From Lentzea tibetensis (GTDB taxonomy: Bacteria > Actinomycetota > Actinomycetes > Mycobacteriales > Pseudonocardiaceae): DNA of 64,000 bases. The notes under the pieces are model-generated. The model made no database searches. It saw only the letters and a program-made list of their open reading frames with translations, and was not told where the DNA came from. Made by a program: the position numbers and the translations under genes. Below, in pieces: positions 16,301 through 26,285 of this stretch. The first letter of the stretch is position 1, and every line of letters starts with the position of its first letter. The DNA is taken from the NCBI RefSeq assembly GCF_007845675.1, contig NZ_VOBR01000002.1, positions 248,001 through 312,000 on the forward strand, read 5' to 3'.

Positions 16301-19060
16301 GTGGAGGCTCCGATCGTCGGACGCGACCGCGAGCTCGCCGAACTGCGCGCGGGGCTCGTGGCGGCGGCGGGTGGCTCGGGCAGGTTGGTGCTGGTCGGCG
16401 GGGACGCGGGCATCGGCAAGACGCGGCTCGCGGTCGCCGCGACGGCCATGGCCGCCGAGTACGGCGTCCCGGTCGCACGCGGCCAGGCCGTCGACGACCC
16501 CGGCATGCCGCCGCTGTGGCCGTGGCGCAGGCTCGCCCGTGACGTAGCCGCACTGCACCGAGTCCTCACCGACACGCGCTTCGACCCGGCTGACGCGGAA
16601 GGCTCGGCGACAGCGCGGTTCGCCATGCTCGCCGACGCCACCGACGCGCTGGTCGCCGCGGCCGCGTCCACCGGTCTGCTGGTCGTGCTGGAGGACATGC
16701 ATTGGGCGGACCGGACGTCGTTGCGGCTGCTCGCCCACGTCGCGAGCGAGCTCGACACCGCCCGGATCCTCGTCGTCGCCACCTACCGCGACGCGGACGG
16801 CGCGTTCGCGGACGCATTGCCCGACCTGGTGCGCGCCCCGGCGACCCGCACGGTCCGGCTCGCCGGCCTGACCCGTGAGGACGTCGCGGGCTGGGTGCGG
16901 CGCACCACCAGCGTCGCCGACCCCGACGAGCTGGCGACCCGGCTCACCGACGGAACCGGCGGCAACCCGCTCTACGTGCGGATGCTGCTGGACCGCATCA
17001 CCGACAGCGGCGAGGTCACCGGTCACCCGGAGCTGCACCGGCTGATGCTGGCGAGGCTGGACGGCCTGAGCCTGCGCGCACGGGATGTGCTCGACGCGGC
17101 CAGCGTGCTGGGGGAGCGGATCGAACCGGCGCTGCTCGCGGCCGTCACCGGGGAGGAGCCCGCCGCACTGCTCGACGAGGCCGTCGCCGCCCGAGCGCTG
17201 CAGGTCGACGGCGACGTACTGGCGTTCACGCACGCGCTCGTCCGCGACGCGGCCTACCAGGAGCTGGCGCCCTCCGCCCGTGCCGATCTGCACCGGCGGT
17301 GCGCGCTGGCCCTCGCCGCCACCGGGGGTGCCCCCGGCCGCATCGCGACCCACTGGCGGCGCGCGGACGGACCGGACGCCGCCGGCGAATGCACCCGGTG
17401 GGCGACGGTCGCCGCACGCGCGGCCACCGCCGAGCTCGCCTACGACGAGGCACTCCGGTTCGCTGCGCTCGCCCTAGCCGCAGCCGAGCACGCCCCCGTG
17501 CGGGACCGCGCCGTGCTCACGCTCGACCTGGCCAGGGCCGAGTTCCTGACCGGAGAGGTGGACGCCAGCCTCGACCACTGCCGCGCGGTGGCCCGGCTGG
17601 CCGAGGACGCGGAGGCGCCCGAGCTGATCGCCGACGCGGCGCTCGTGATCACCGGACTCGGTGACCCGGTGCTGCTCACCGCGGTGGGGCAGCTGTGCAC
17701 GACGGCGCTGCGGCACCTCCCGCCGGACGCCACCGCTCCGCGCGCCCGGCTGCTCGCCCGCCGCGCCATGGCGGTGACCGCCGCGGGTGCGTTCGACCTC
17801 GCCCGCGAGTTGTCCGCCGACGCGCTCGACCTCGCCGAGCGCAGCGGAGACCCGGACGCGGAGCTCGACGGCATCCACGCCCGCCACCTCGCGCTGTGCG
17901 CCCCGCAGTTCCTCGCTGAACGAGTGGCACTCGCCAACCGGGCCGTGGCGCTGGCCGACACCGCCCGGCAACCGCACGCCTCGCTGTGGGGGCACGTGTG
18001 GCTGGTCGACGCGGCGTTCCAGGCGGGCGACCTCGCCGCCGTCGACCGCGAGCTGGCGCTGATCGAGCAGTTCGCCGCAGCGCGGCAGCACGCCGTGGCC
18101 TGGTGGCACCTGCACCGGCTGCGGGCCACCAAGGCGGCACTGGTCGGCAAACTGGACGCCGCGCGGGAGCACAACGAGACCGCCCGCGCGCTGGCCGAGC
18201 GGATCGGCGCACCCGCGGCGAAGGGCATGTACCACGCGTTCCGGCACGGGCTGGCGCAGATCAGCGGCACCATCGACGCCGCGTCCGCGGAGGAGTCGCT
18301 CGCCGTGCTGAGCCTGGTCGGCGACGTTGCGCTGGCCCGCGTGTACGTGCCGTTCGTGCACGCCCTGCTCGGCGACCTCGACCAGGCGCGCGCCACGTTC
18401 GAGGAGTTCCGCGCGATGCCCGACGCCGTCGAGGTCGGGCCGATGTGGGCTCCGCTGCTCAGCCAGATCGGTGAGGTGGCCTGCATGCTCGACGACGCGG
18501 CCACCGCCGACCTCGTCTACCGCAGACTGTCCACACTGGACCCGGACTTCTCTGCGGACGGGTCGGGCGTCGTGTTCTGCCGGGCCGCCTCACCGCACCT
18601 GCTCGGCGACCTCGCGATGACCTGCGGCCGAACCGCCGTGGCCATCGACCACTACCGCACGGCCGTCGAGATGAACGCCCGCATCGGCGCCCGTCCGTTC
18701 CTGGCGCTCAGCAGACTCGGGCTCGCGCAGGCCCTCGTCACCGAGGGCGACCTCCCCGCCGCCCGGACACTCGCGACCCAGGCAGCGGCGGAGTTCCGCG
18801 CGCTCGACCTCCCGGTCCGGCTGGCCGCCGCCGACCGCCTGCTGCGCCGCATCGGTACCGAAGAGCGGACCTCGGATCCGTTGTCACCACGCGAGTCCGA
18901 GGTCGTGGAGCTGATCGCGCAGGCGCTCACCAACCGCCAGATCGCGAGCCGCCTCGTGCTGTCCGAACGCACCGTCGAGACGCACGTCCGCAGTGTCCTG
19001 GCCAAGCTGGGGTTGCGCACCAGGACCGAGATCGCCGCGTGGTCACTGCGCAGCTCGTGA
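16301..19060 (+). CDS. LAL-family ATP-binding LuxR-type regulator
   Basis: 919 residues. An N-terminal AAA-type ATPase carries Walker A GGDAGIGKTRLA (about residues 27-38) and a Walker-B-like LLVVLEDMHWAD. The long middle is helical and TPR-like. The last ~60 residues are a LuxR helix-turn-helix (LSPRESEVVELIAQALTNRQIASRLVLSERTVETHVRSVL). LAL proteins are large ATP-dependent activators, often controlling antibiotic clusters in actinomycetes. GTG 16301 gives the canonical N-terminus VEAPIVGRDRELAEL. Nearest partners are the divergent YceI pair and the downstream SnoaL-like gene; a role in the biosynthetic cluster 6 kb away is possible but unproven. Confidence 0.9.
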   Translation: MEAPIVGRDRELAELRAGLVAAAGGSGRLVLVGGDAGIGKTRLAVAATAMAAEYGVPVARGQAVDDPGMPPLWPWRRLARDVAALHRVLTDTRFDPADAEGSATARFAMLADATDALVAAAASTGLLVVLEDMHWADRTSLRLLAHVASELDTARILVVATYRDADGAFADALPDLVRAPATRTVRLAGLTREDVAGWVRRTTSVADPDELATRLTDGTGGNPLYVRMLLDRITDSGEVTGHPELHRLMLARLDGLSLRARDVLDAASVLGERIEPALLAAVTGEEPAALLDEAVAARALQVDGDVLAFTHALVRDAAYQELAPSARADLHRRCALALAATGGAPGRIATHWRRADGPDAAGECTRWATVAARAATAELAYDEALRFAALALAAAEHAPVRDRAVLTLDLARAEFLTGEVDASLDHCRAVARLAEDAEAPELIADAALVITGLGDPVLLTAVGQLCTTALRHLPPDATAPRARLLARRAMAVTAAGAFDLARELSADALDLAERSGDPDAELDGIHARHLALCAPQFLAERVALANRAVALADTARQPHASLWGHVWLVDAAFQAGDLAAVDRELALIEQFAAARQHAVAWWHLHRLRATKAALVGKLDAAREHNETARALAERIGAPAAKGMYHAFRHGLAQISGTIDAASAEESLAVLSLVGDVALARVYVPFVHALLGDLDQARATFEEFRAMPDAVEVGPMWAPLLSQIGEVACMLDDAATADLVYRRLSTLDPDFSADGSGVVFCRAASPHLLGDLAMTCGRTAVAIDHYRTAVEMNARIGARPFLALSRLGLAQALVTEGDLPAARTLATQAAAEFRALDLPVRLAAADRLLRRIGTEERTSDPLSPRESEVVELIAQALTNRQIASRLVLSERTVETHVRSVLAKLGLRTRTEIAAWSLRSS

Positions 19061-19101
19061 ATTCGAACGCGCTGATGGACCGATTCCTGGATCATTGAAG
19101 T

Positions 19102-19506
19102 GTGTCCACATCTCATGACGACCTGTACAAGCGCTACCTCAGGGCCACGATCAGCCAGGACGCCGACGCGGTGGCCGGGCTCTTCACCGACGACGGCGTG
19201 ATCGAGGCGCCGCTCGTGCCCGCCGGGGGAGCCTTCCCCACGCGCATGGAGGGGCGCGGGGAGATCCGCGAGCAGCTCGCCGCGTACTACCTGCGGCCCG
19301 CCGACACGGAACGCCAGGTCGACTTCGAGAAGTCCCGGTACGTGCTGCACGACACCGCCGACCCGGACGTGTTCATCGTCGAGATCGACACCGCGTTCAC
19401 CACGCCGAGCGGGCCCACGACCATGTCGCTGGTGCAGATCTTCCGGCTGCGCGACGGGCAGATCTCCTTGATCCGCGACTACTTCGCACCGGACGCCGTG
19501 GCGTAG
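19102..19506 (+). CDS. SnoaL-like / NTF2-fold protein
   Basis: 134 residues with the SnoaL-like pattern: an N-terminal helix (DDLYKRYLRATISQDADAVAGLFTDDGVIEAP), a polar pocket lining and a C-terminal beta sheet (MSLVQIFRLRDGQISLIRDYF). Such cone-shaped folds serve as cyclases, isomerases or simple binding proteins. No catalytic residue can be assigned. GTG start at 19102, 41 bp after the LAL stop and on the same strand, so it may be co-transcribed. Confidence 0.75.
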   Translation: MSTSHDDLYKRYLRATISQDADAVAGLFTDDGVIEAPLVPAGGAFPTRMEGRGEIREQLAAYYLRPADTERQVDFEKSRYVLHDTADPDVFIVEIDTAFTTPSGPTTMSLVQIFRLRDGQISLIRDYFAPDAVA

Positions 19507-19521
19507 TCGTGGCCCGACTGG

Positions 19522-20541
19522 TCAGAGCGACTGCAGAGTCTCCAACGACCTTCTGATGGCGCCGAGCTCGCGGGGGAGCTTGTCCTGGAAGACGGGGTTG
19601 GTCTGCGCGGTGCCGACGAACCACAGTCCGAACGCGACCTCGCGGATGGCGATGAACATGTCCAGGTGGTCGAGGTGGGCCTGCGGCAGTGGCCGGTGCG
19701 CGGTGTAGCCGTCGATCAGCGCGGTCCGCAGTGCCGGGTAGTCGCCGCGATGACGCAGCTCCCACAGCGCCACGGCGACGTCGTAGATGCGGTGGCCGAT
19801 CCCGCAGTCGTCGAAGTCGATCAGCTTGACCACGTCGCCCGCGAACAGCGCGTTGTCCAGGTGCAGATCGGCGTGGATGAGGCCGAAGGTCTCGGGACCT
19901 TCGCCCAGCTGCGTCATGGCTCGCCGCGCTGCCGCGGCGACCCGGTCGAAGGCTCGGCGGAGATCGTCCGGCAGCAGGTCCCAGACCTGGGCGGCGTTGA
20001 TCCCGCCGTACTGCATGGTGTCGCCGAAGAAGGTCTCCCAGTCCCACCGGGTCCGGACGAAGCCCGCGGGGTGCGGCCAGGTGTCGGCGTGGTTGTGCAG
20101 CCGGGCCATGGCAGCGCCCAGCCGGTGCAGGTGCACCGGCCGGGGTGAGCGGGTGTGTCTGCGGCCGTCCATCCAGCGCAGGACCGAGCAGGTGCGCGGC
20201 TGCGGTGCACCGGGAGCCGAGGTCGTGGTGGTCAGCTCACCCTCGCGGGTGGGCAGAGGCTGGGGTGTCAACAGGTCTGCCTGCGCCCGCAACGCCATCG
20301 ACCAGCGCAGCTCGGAGGCGATGGCGGCGGTGGAGTCGATGAACCGCCCGTGGCGCATCGGCCGGTGCACGCGCAGCAGGAACCGTTCGACCGCGCCCCC
20401 GTCGGTCCGCGCACGAACCTGGAACGTCGTGTTCTCACCGTGTGCGACGAACCGCAACGTCGGATCGGTCAGCGGATACTCGGTCAGCGCGCGCACCGCG
20501 ATCCGCCGAGCCTGGTTCACCTGCTCCCGGTGTGACAGCAC
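19522..20541 (-). CDS. aminoglycoside-phosphotransferase-fold small-molecule kinase
   Basis: 339 residues from GTG 20541. The kinase catalytic loop LIHADLHLDNALF contains the Brenner motif (HxD....N) and IDFDDCGIG provides the metal-binding Asp. The N-terminal lobe (TLRFVAHGENTTFQVRA ... FLLRVHRP) includes a plausible P-loop and ATP lysine replacement region. The fold covers aminoglycoside phosphotransferases, homoserine kinases and SrkA-type stress kinases, so the substrate is unknown; self-resistance is possible in this context. An earlier GTG at 20580 is open, but those residues look unconserved. Confidence 0.78.
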   Translation of the reverse strand: MLSHREQVNQARRIAVRALTEYPLTDPTLRFVAHGENTTFQVRARTDGGAVERFLLRVHRPMRHGRFIDSTAAIASELRWSMALRAQADLLTPQPLPTREGELTTTTSAPGAPQPRTCSVLRWMDGRRHTRSPRPVHLHRLGAAMARLHNHADTWPHPAGFVRTRWDWETFFGDTMQYGGINAAQVWDLLPDDLRRAFDRVAAAARRAMTQLGEGPETFGLIHADLHLDNALFAGDVVKLIDFDDCGIGHRIYDVAVALWELRHRGDYPALRTALIDGYTAHRPLPQAHLDHLDMFIAIREVAFGLWFVGTAQTNPVFQDKLPRELGAIRRSLETLQSL

Positions 20542-20628
20542 GGCGCACTGTCCCACGACACCGCGGCAGCGACAACTCACTTGAGCTCTTTGTCCACATA
20601 GGACGATCGAGCTGTTCAGGGCCGACTT

Positions 20629-21270
20629 TCACGGGGCCAGTACGTACCAGCTGCCTGCCTCGCCCGGCGCGGCTTCCGGTGCGTCGCCGAAGTAGACCGG
20701 TCCGCGAACCCGCAGCGCGATACCGATCATGTACACGTCGCCGACGGCGGCGACCGAGTTCATGATCAGACCGAGGAGGACGAACGAGGACAGCCCGGCC
20801 GGCGCGAAAGCGAGTACCGGCAGGCCGAGCACCGGCAGGACCGTCATCGGCGCCGCGAGCACCGCGATCATCGGCCAGCGCGGCAGGTACCAGCCCGGCG
20901 CGTCGGTGTACGCGTACCAGCCCTTGAACCCGAACACCGGACGCGTCCTGGTGAACAGCCACAGCAGCACTCCGTGCACGGCCTCGTGCACGACGATCGT
21001 GAGCACGTACGTGACGATCAGCCCGCCGACGAGGATCCCGATGATCACCGGGGCCGACACGTGCTCGACGTCGAACACCCAGCCCTGCGGGCGAACGAGC
21101 GAGGCGAGCAGCGCGATACCGGCGACCGACACGACTCCCCACGGCAGCGACAGCAGGGAGATCTTGAGCCACAGTTTGCGGTCGCCCCGGAGGTGCAGCG
21201 TCCCGCCGAGCACGAAATCACCGGGGAGGGATCGACGAGCCAGCATGCCGAAGGCTAGCGCACCGATCAT
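20629..21270 (-). CDS. DUF3267-type membrane zinc metalloprotease-like protein
   Basis: 213 residues with four to five hydrophobic helices. The helix TYVLTIVVHEAVHGVLLWLF contains HExxH, as in intramembrane or membrane-bound M50-like peptidases of the DUF3267 group. I chose ATG 21270, preceded by GGGG. The frame is open to a TTG at 21300, but that codon lies inside a strong hairpin. It is the next gene downstream of the 47-residue peptide gene on the same strand, which raises the possibility that it handles that peptide. Confidence 0.72.
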   Translation of the reverse strand: MIGALAFGMLARRSLPGDFVLGGTLHLRGDRKLWLKISLLSLPWGVVSVAGIALLASLVRPQGWVFDVEHVSAPVIIGILVGGLIVTYVLTIVVHEAVHGVLLWLFTRTRPVFGFKGWYAYTDAPGWYLPRWPMIAVLAAPMTVLPVLGLPVLAFAPAGLSSFVLLGLIMNSVAAVGDVYMIGIALRVRGPVYFGDAPEAAPGEAGSWYVLAP

Positions 21271-21291
21271 GACGATCCCCAGCACGAGAAC

Positions 21292-21321
21292 GGGGTTCAA
21301 GTCGTCCGCGACTTGAACCCC
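21292..21321. terminator. 13-bp perfect hairpin after the small peptide gene
   Basis: GGGGTTCAAGTCG and CGACTTGAACCCC form a perfect 13-bp stem with a four-base TCCG loop. It begins 12 bp downstream of the peptide stop codon and ends just before the protease gene. It is probably a terminator or attenuator of the SARP-peptide message. No U-run follows, which is normal for actinomycetes. Confidence 0.6.
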
Positions 21322-21333
21322 ACTGAGATGGAA

Positions 21334-21477
21334 CTACTCGATGCCGCGCAGGATGTGCGGATCGGCCTCGGTCTCCGCGCCGAGCAGGTGACCCGACAGC
21401 GCCCAGCCCTCGAGGTCGGTCATCTGGTGCGGGATGGTCAGCTCGGCGGTGTCCGGTTGCACGGGCTCCGTGTTCAT
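21334..21477 (-). CDS. 47-residue peptide encoded directly after the SARP gene
   Basis: A short frame with a near-perfect ribosome binding site: AGGAGG at 21492-21487 lies nine bases before ATG 21477. Two further in-frame ATGs at 21486 and 21483 are too close to it. The peptide starts MNTEPVQPDTAELTIPHQ and ends ADPHILRGIE; it has one Trp (residue 25, in LEGWALSGHLLG), no Cys, and an acidic, Gln/Thr-containing first half. It lies 19 bp after the SARP stop and is followed by a strong hairpin, so it is very likely a real translated gene. The role is unknown; a RiPP or signal-peptide precursor and a small regulatory partner of the SARP are all possible. Confidence 0.68.
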   Translation of the reverse strand: MNTEPVQPDTAELTIPHQMTDLEGWALSGHLLGAETEADPHILRGIE

Positions 21478-21496
21478 CGTCATCATCCTCCTCGTT

Positions 21497-22312
21497 TCAT
21501 GCCACCAGGTTGAGTCGCGCGCGGTCGCGCAGCTCGCCGCGGACGGCGCGCGCGAAGATGCGGTAGGTCGTGTCGGTCGGCTCGACGTCGAGCTCGTCGT
21601 GCAGGCGGCGCAGGCAGATGTCGTACCAGAGCCGCACCTGGCCCAGCTGTCCCTGCTTGCCGTGCACGAGCATCAGCGTCTGGTACAGCTCCTCCTGGTA
21701 CGGGTCCACCGCGAGCAGCTGCTGGCACAGCCGCACGGCCGCCAGGTGATCGCCGCGGCGCAACGCGTCCGCGCGCAGGTAGTTCAGCGCCTGCAGGACG
21801 AGTGCCTTGCTGCACGCGCGCTGCTCGTCGATCCAGTCGGCGGACTCGACGGCCAGGAAGTCGCCGCAGTACAGCTCGACCGCACGGGTGTAGTGGCGGT
21901 GCGCGTTCGGGTGGTCGCCCGCGACTTCGGCGGCTCGTGCCGTGTCTATCGCGGACGAGAAGTCGTCGAGGTCGAGCCACACGTCGTGCGCTTTCAGCAG
22001 GTAGCCGTGATCGCGGTTCACGATTTCCACCGCGGGGTGCGCTGAATCGGGCGGCAACGACTGCAGGACCTGGCGCACGCCGTGCATGGCCACCTTGAGG
22101 GAGCTGCCGGTCGGTGACCATTCCTGCGTCGGCCACAACACCTGGTACAGCTTGTCCCTCGGCACCACGCGACCCCGGTTGACCAGCAGGTACTGGAACA
22201 GGCTCCGGGCCTTGCCCGCCCGCCAGCGCTCGACGGGGCGTCCGCCCACGTGCACCGAGAAATCGCCGAAGAATCGTGCTGCCACGGCGGGGCCTGTCGT
22301 TTTCTGCAGCAT
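21497..22312 (-). CDS. SARP-family cluster activator (winged helix + BTAD)
   Basis: 271 residues, the size of a small SARP. The N-terminal OmpR-like winged helix (FFGDFSVHVGGRPVERWRAGKARSLFQYLLVNRGRVVPRDKLYQVLWP) is followed by a bacterial transcriptional activation domain (ALNYLRADALRRGDHLAAVRLCQQLLAVDPYQEELYQTLM). SARPs bind direct heptamer repeats with an 11-bp period just upstream of a -10 element. Exactly such repeats are found at promoters of the biosynthetic operons in this window (33.4, 41.4 and 56.9 kb), so this is their probable activator. It is divergent from the UbiA/two-component operon. Confidence 0.9.
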   Translation of the reverse strand: MLQKTTGPAVAARFFGDFSVHVGGRPVERWRAGKARSLFQYLLVNRGRVVPRDKLYQVLWPTQEWSPTGSSLKVAMHGVRQVLQSLPPDSAHPAVEIVNRDHGYLLKAHDVWLDLDDFSSAIDTARAAEVAGDHPNAHRHYTRAVELYCGDFLAVESADWIDEQRACSKALVLQALNYLRADALRRGDHLAAVRLCQQLLAVDPYQEELYQTLMLVHGKQGQLGQVRLWYDICLRRLHDELDVEPTDTTYRIFARAVRGELRDRARLNLVA

Positions 22313-22414
22313 TGTGGCGACGCCTTTCCTGCCGAGCTGATGTTTTCCTCGACGTTATGGCGTGCGTCACTGCTGCTCAAGTGGGGTTCCACTGGAAGGC
22401 TGATGATGTGCGGA

Positions 22415-22437
22415 AGGTCGTAGCAGCACTACGACCT
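22415..22437. promoter_or_regulatory. operator-like dyad in the SARP/UbiA divergent gap
   Basis: AGGTCGTAG and CTACGACCT are perfect inverted 9-mers around a five-base spacer, about 100 bp upstream of the SARP start and 110 bp upstream of the UbiA start. It is a good candidate site for the NarL-type response regulator encoded on the right, or for the LAL protein. It does not resemble the TAAC repeats at the cluster promoters. Confidence 0.5.
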
Positions 22438-22471
22438 AGGTCGCAACAGTATTTGTCGAATACGTCCCGGG

Positions 22472-22499
22472 TTGCCTGACCAGTTCATTTGGATAGGCT
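22472..22499 (+). promoter_or_regulatory. probable promoter of the UbiA operon
   Basis: TTGCCT (22472-22477) and TAGGCT (22494-22499) are separated by 16 bp, in acceptable agreement with the housekeeping consensus. Transcription would start near 22506, giving a leader of about 43 bases before ATG 22549. Confidence 0.45.
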
Positions 22500-22548
22500 G
22501 CGAGAGGCGGCGCCGTTACCCCGGCCGAGCCGAACCAGAGGGGTCCAC

Positions 22549-23460
22549 ATGCTAGTGGAACACGAAATTCGGGTGGCAGACCGGGTCGCGGCCAAGCATA
22601 TCTGGCTGAGTTGGCTCGAAGCGCGGCCCGCGGTGCAGGGCATCTTCACGCTGAGGTTCATCTGCGGCGCACTGCTCGCCGATTATCACACTGATGGAGT
22701 AGTTTGGCCGCGCGTGATCGCGGTAATGGCGTGCTGGATCGCGGCCATGTGGGCGGTGTACGTCATCAACGGCATCGCGGACATCGTCGAGGATCGCGAA
22801 AACGGCTCCGCCCGTCCCATTGCACAGGGTGTTCTGCCGCTGCGTTCCGCGAAGGCCGTTGCGAGCGCGCTCTGCGTGCTCGCAATCGGCTCAGCGGCGC
22901 TCATCTCTCCGGTGGTGTGCGCGCTGGTCCTGGCCTTGCTCGCGGTGGGATACGCGTACTCGATGGGACCGCGTCCGCTCAAGGGAAATGTGCCGGGTTT
23001 TTTCGGCGCGGTTGTCGCTTTGGGTTGCCTAACCTATCTCGCCGGGTGGTATGCCGCGGGAGCTGGTCACGTCGACGCGCCGTTGGTGCTGTTCGGAGCG
23101 GCGATGTCGCTCTGGATGGGGTTCGGCGGCGCCACCAAGGATCTTTCCGATACGGCCGGGGATCAAATTGCCGGACGTCGCACGTTGCCCGTGGTGCTCG
23201 GCGATCGGGCCGCACGTGCCGCGATGGCGATTGGCGCGAGTCTGGTCGGGTGGGGATTTCTCCTCGCGAGTCTGCTGTGGATGCCGTCGCTCGCGCAGGC
23301 CGGGTTCGTGGTGTGCGCGGGTTCGATCGTGCTCGCGATCGTGGTGACCAGCGCGGTGAGTCAGGGGGATCGCTTCTCCCGCCGGCGTCCGTACCGCGTC
23401 TTCATGATTACCCAGTACGCCGCTCATCTGGTGCTGCTGATGTCCATGATCTTGAAATAG
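22549..23460 (+). CDS. UbiA-family membrane prenyltransferase
   Basis: 303 residues, about eight to nine transmembrane helices. Both Asp-rich motifs of the family are present: NGIADIVEDREN (N-x3-D-x4-D) and KDLSDTAGDQ. UbiA enzymes transfer an isoprenyl chain to an aromatic or other acceptor, or have become terpene cyclases. ATG 22549 is preceded by AGAGGGG. It heads a run UbiA - histidine kinase - response regulator. No other terpenoid genes are visible, so the acceptor is open: a quinone, a chorismate-derived aryl acid of the cluster, or less likely a peptide. Confidence 0.88.
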   Translation: MLVEHEIRVADRVAAKHIWLSWLEARPAVQGIFTLRFICGALLADYHTDGVVWPRVIAVMACWIAAMWAVYVINGIADIVEDRENGSARPIAQGVLPLRSAKAVASALCVLAIGSAALISPVVCALVLALLAVGYAYSMGPRPLKGNVPGFFGAVVALGCLTYLAGWYAAGAGHVDAPLVLFGAAMSLWMGFGGATKDLSDTAGDQIAGRRTLPVVLGDRAARAAMAIGASLVGWGFLLASLLWMPSLAQAGFVVCAGSIVLAIVVTSAVSQGDRFSRRRPYRVFMITQYAAHLVLLMSMILK

Positions 23461-23552
23461 CAATCTCCGATGTTAGTGTGACGGGCGTCGCACGATGACG
23501 GTGTCACGCAGAGTGGTGGGGCGGCCACGGATTGTCTGGGGGAGGTCCGGCG

Positions 23553-24623
23553 GTGACGGACGGTCGATTAGAGGAACAGCGTCGGGGGTTTCGCGCTGAA
23601 GTGCATCAAGAAGTAGTTGAAGCCTTTACCGCTCGCCTTCACCGGGAACGCAGTCCGCTCATTGTCCTGTCCGATGTCCGCGAGCAGTTGGTCCGCCAGG
23701 CCGCGACGGTGCTCGCCGACGTGGAAGCCGCCGTCACCAGACGTCCCGTCGCGCCGCAGCCCGTGCTGATGCGGGAGATCGGCGTCAACCGGGCGCTGCA
23801 CGCCATTCACCCCATCGAATCGGTCCGCGCCGCCACCGCGTTGTTCGAGGTCGCGCTGCCCGTCGTGATCGACGAGCTGCGCGCGGGCGGCCACGACGAG
23901 ACGGAGCTGCTCGCGGCGGGCACGGCACTGCACCGGTCGATCATGTCGCGCATCGCGCAGGGCTCGGTGTCGTACGCGAGCTACCTGCTGAAGAAGGTCA
24001 ACAGCTCGCACGAGGACGAGCGCCACCGCATCGCCCGCGAACTGCACGACCGCGTCGCGCACGCCGTCGGCAACGCGCTGCAGCACCTGCAGCTGCACGA
24101 CGTGTACGTGCTGGACGACCCGGACCGGGCGCGCGCGAAGCTCAAGGCCGCCCAGGAGGTGCTGAACGACGCGTTCGACGTCATCCGCCACCTCGCCACC
24201 GAGCTGCGCGAGTCCGCGGTGGAGGCAGGCGGCCTGGAGGTCGCGCTGTCGAACTACCTCGACGCGCACGCGCCGTTCGGCATGGTGCACACCGTCCTCG
24301 TGCACGGCACCGTGCTGCGACTGCCCGCCGAGGTCGTCGAGGAGCTGTACCTCGTGCTGCGCGAGGCGGCCCGCAACGCGTTGCTGCACGCGGCGCCGCA
24401 ACGCGTCGACGTCGAGATCGAGGTGGGCGACACATCGGTGCGGGCCGGCGTGCGGGACGACGGGTGCGGGTTCGACGTGGACGGCGTGGACCGGGCGGAG
24501 GGCATGGGCCTTGATTCCATGCGGGAACGGGTGGAACTGCTCGGCGGCACGCTCGTCGTGGCCAGCGCACCCGGTGCGGGCACCACGGTCACGGTCTCAC
24601 TGCCCTGGCTGGACGCGGAATGA
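23553..24623 (+). CDS. cytosolic NarL-type sensor histidine kinase
   Basis: 356 residues without any membrane segment. The first ~160 residues form a helical N-terminal sensor region of unknown type (about VVEAFTARLHRERSPLIVLSDVREQL). The dimerisation box is ERHRIARELHDRVAHAVG, the HisKA_3 form with the phospho-His in ELHD. The ATPase domain has EAARNALLHA (N box) and DDGCGFD and MGLDSMRERVELLGG (G boxes). GTG 23553 follows GGGGGAGG; a TTG seven codons earlier is less likely. It senses a cytoplasmic signal. The response-regulator ATG overlaps its stop by 4 bp. Confidence 0.9.
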   Translation: MTDGRLEEQRRGFRAEVHQEVVEAFTARLHRERSPLIVLSDVREQLVRQAATVLADVEAAVTRRPVAPQPVLMREIGVNRALHAIHPIESVRAATALFEVALPVVIDELRAGGHDETELLAAGTALHRSIMSRIAQGSVSYASYLLKKVNSSHEDERHRIARELHDRVAHAVGNALQHLQLHDVYVLDDPDRARAKLKAAQEVLNDAFDVIRHLATELRESAVEAGGLEVALSNYLDAHAPFGMVHTVLVHGTVLRLPAEVVEELYLVLREAARNALLHAAPQRVDVEIEVGDTSVRAGVRDDGCGFDVDGVDRAEGMGLDSMRERVELLGGTLVVASAPGAGTTVTVSLPWLDAE

Positions 24624-25241
24624 AGGTGCGCATCGTCCTGGCGGACGACCACACCCTGTTCCGCGAGGGCCTGCGCGAGCTGCTGTCCACCGACCCGGAC
24701 TTCGAGGTGGTCGGTGAGGGCGCCAGCGGCGACGAGGCGATCGCGCTCGTCGACCATCACCACCCTGATGTCTTGCTGCTCGACGTGGAGATGCCCGGCC
24801 CCGGCGCGAAAGCGGTGATCCAGTCGCTGCGTGCGGGACATCCGGACATCAACGTGATCGTCCTGACCATGCACGAGGGCGCGGGAATGGTGCGCGACCT
24901 GCTGCAGAGCGGCGCCGCGGCCTACCTGGTCAAGAACATCGCACGGGACCAGCTCGTCGCGGCGGTCCGCTCGGTGAGCCGCAACCGGGAGAACGTGGTG
25001 CTGTCCATCCCGCGCGAGACCATGGACGCGCTGGAACCCCCTGAGGCGCAGGAGAACCCGCTGTCGGCCCGCGAGCTCGACGTGCTGCGGCTGGTGGCCA
25101 AGGCGATGAGCAACGCGCAGATCGCGGCCGCGCTGTTCATCAGCGAGGGCACGGTGAAGCGCCACCTCACCAACATCTACGGCAAGCTCGACGCCGTCTC
25201 GCGGGTCGACGCCATCAAGAAGGCCGCCGCGGCCAACCTGA

Positions 25242-25264
<23 letters not shown>
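24620..25264 (+). CDS. NarL/FixJ-type response regulator
   Basis: 214 residues. Receiver domain with the acidic pair in VLADDH, the phospho-acceptor Asp in [11 protein letters not shown] and the conserved Lys in [14 protein letters not shown]-terminal LuxR helix-turn-helix is [43 protein letters not shown]. It overlaps the kinase gene by 4 bp and is its cognate partner. The dyad at 22415-22437 is a candidate target, which would place the SARP under this two-component system. The last 23 bases overlap the convergent DAHP synthase gene. Confidence 0.92.
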
Positions 25265-26281
<1,017 letters not shown>

Positions 26282-26285
<4 letters not shown>

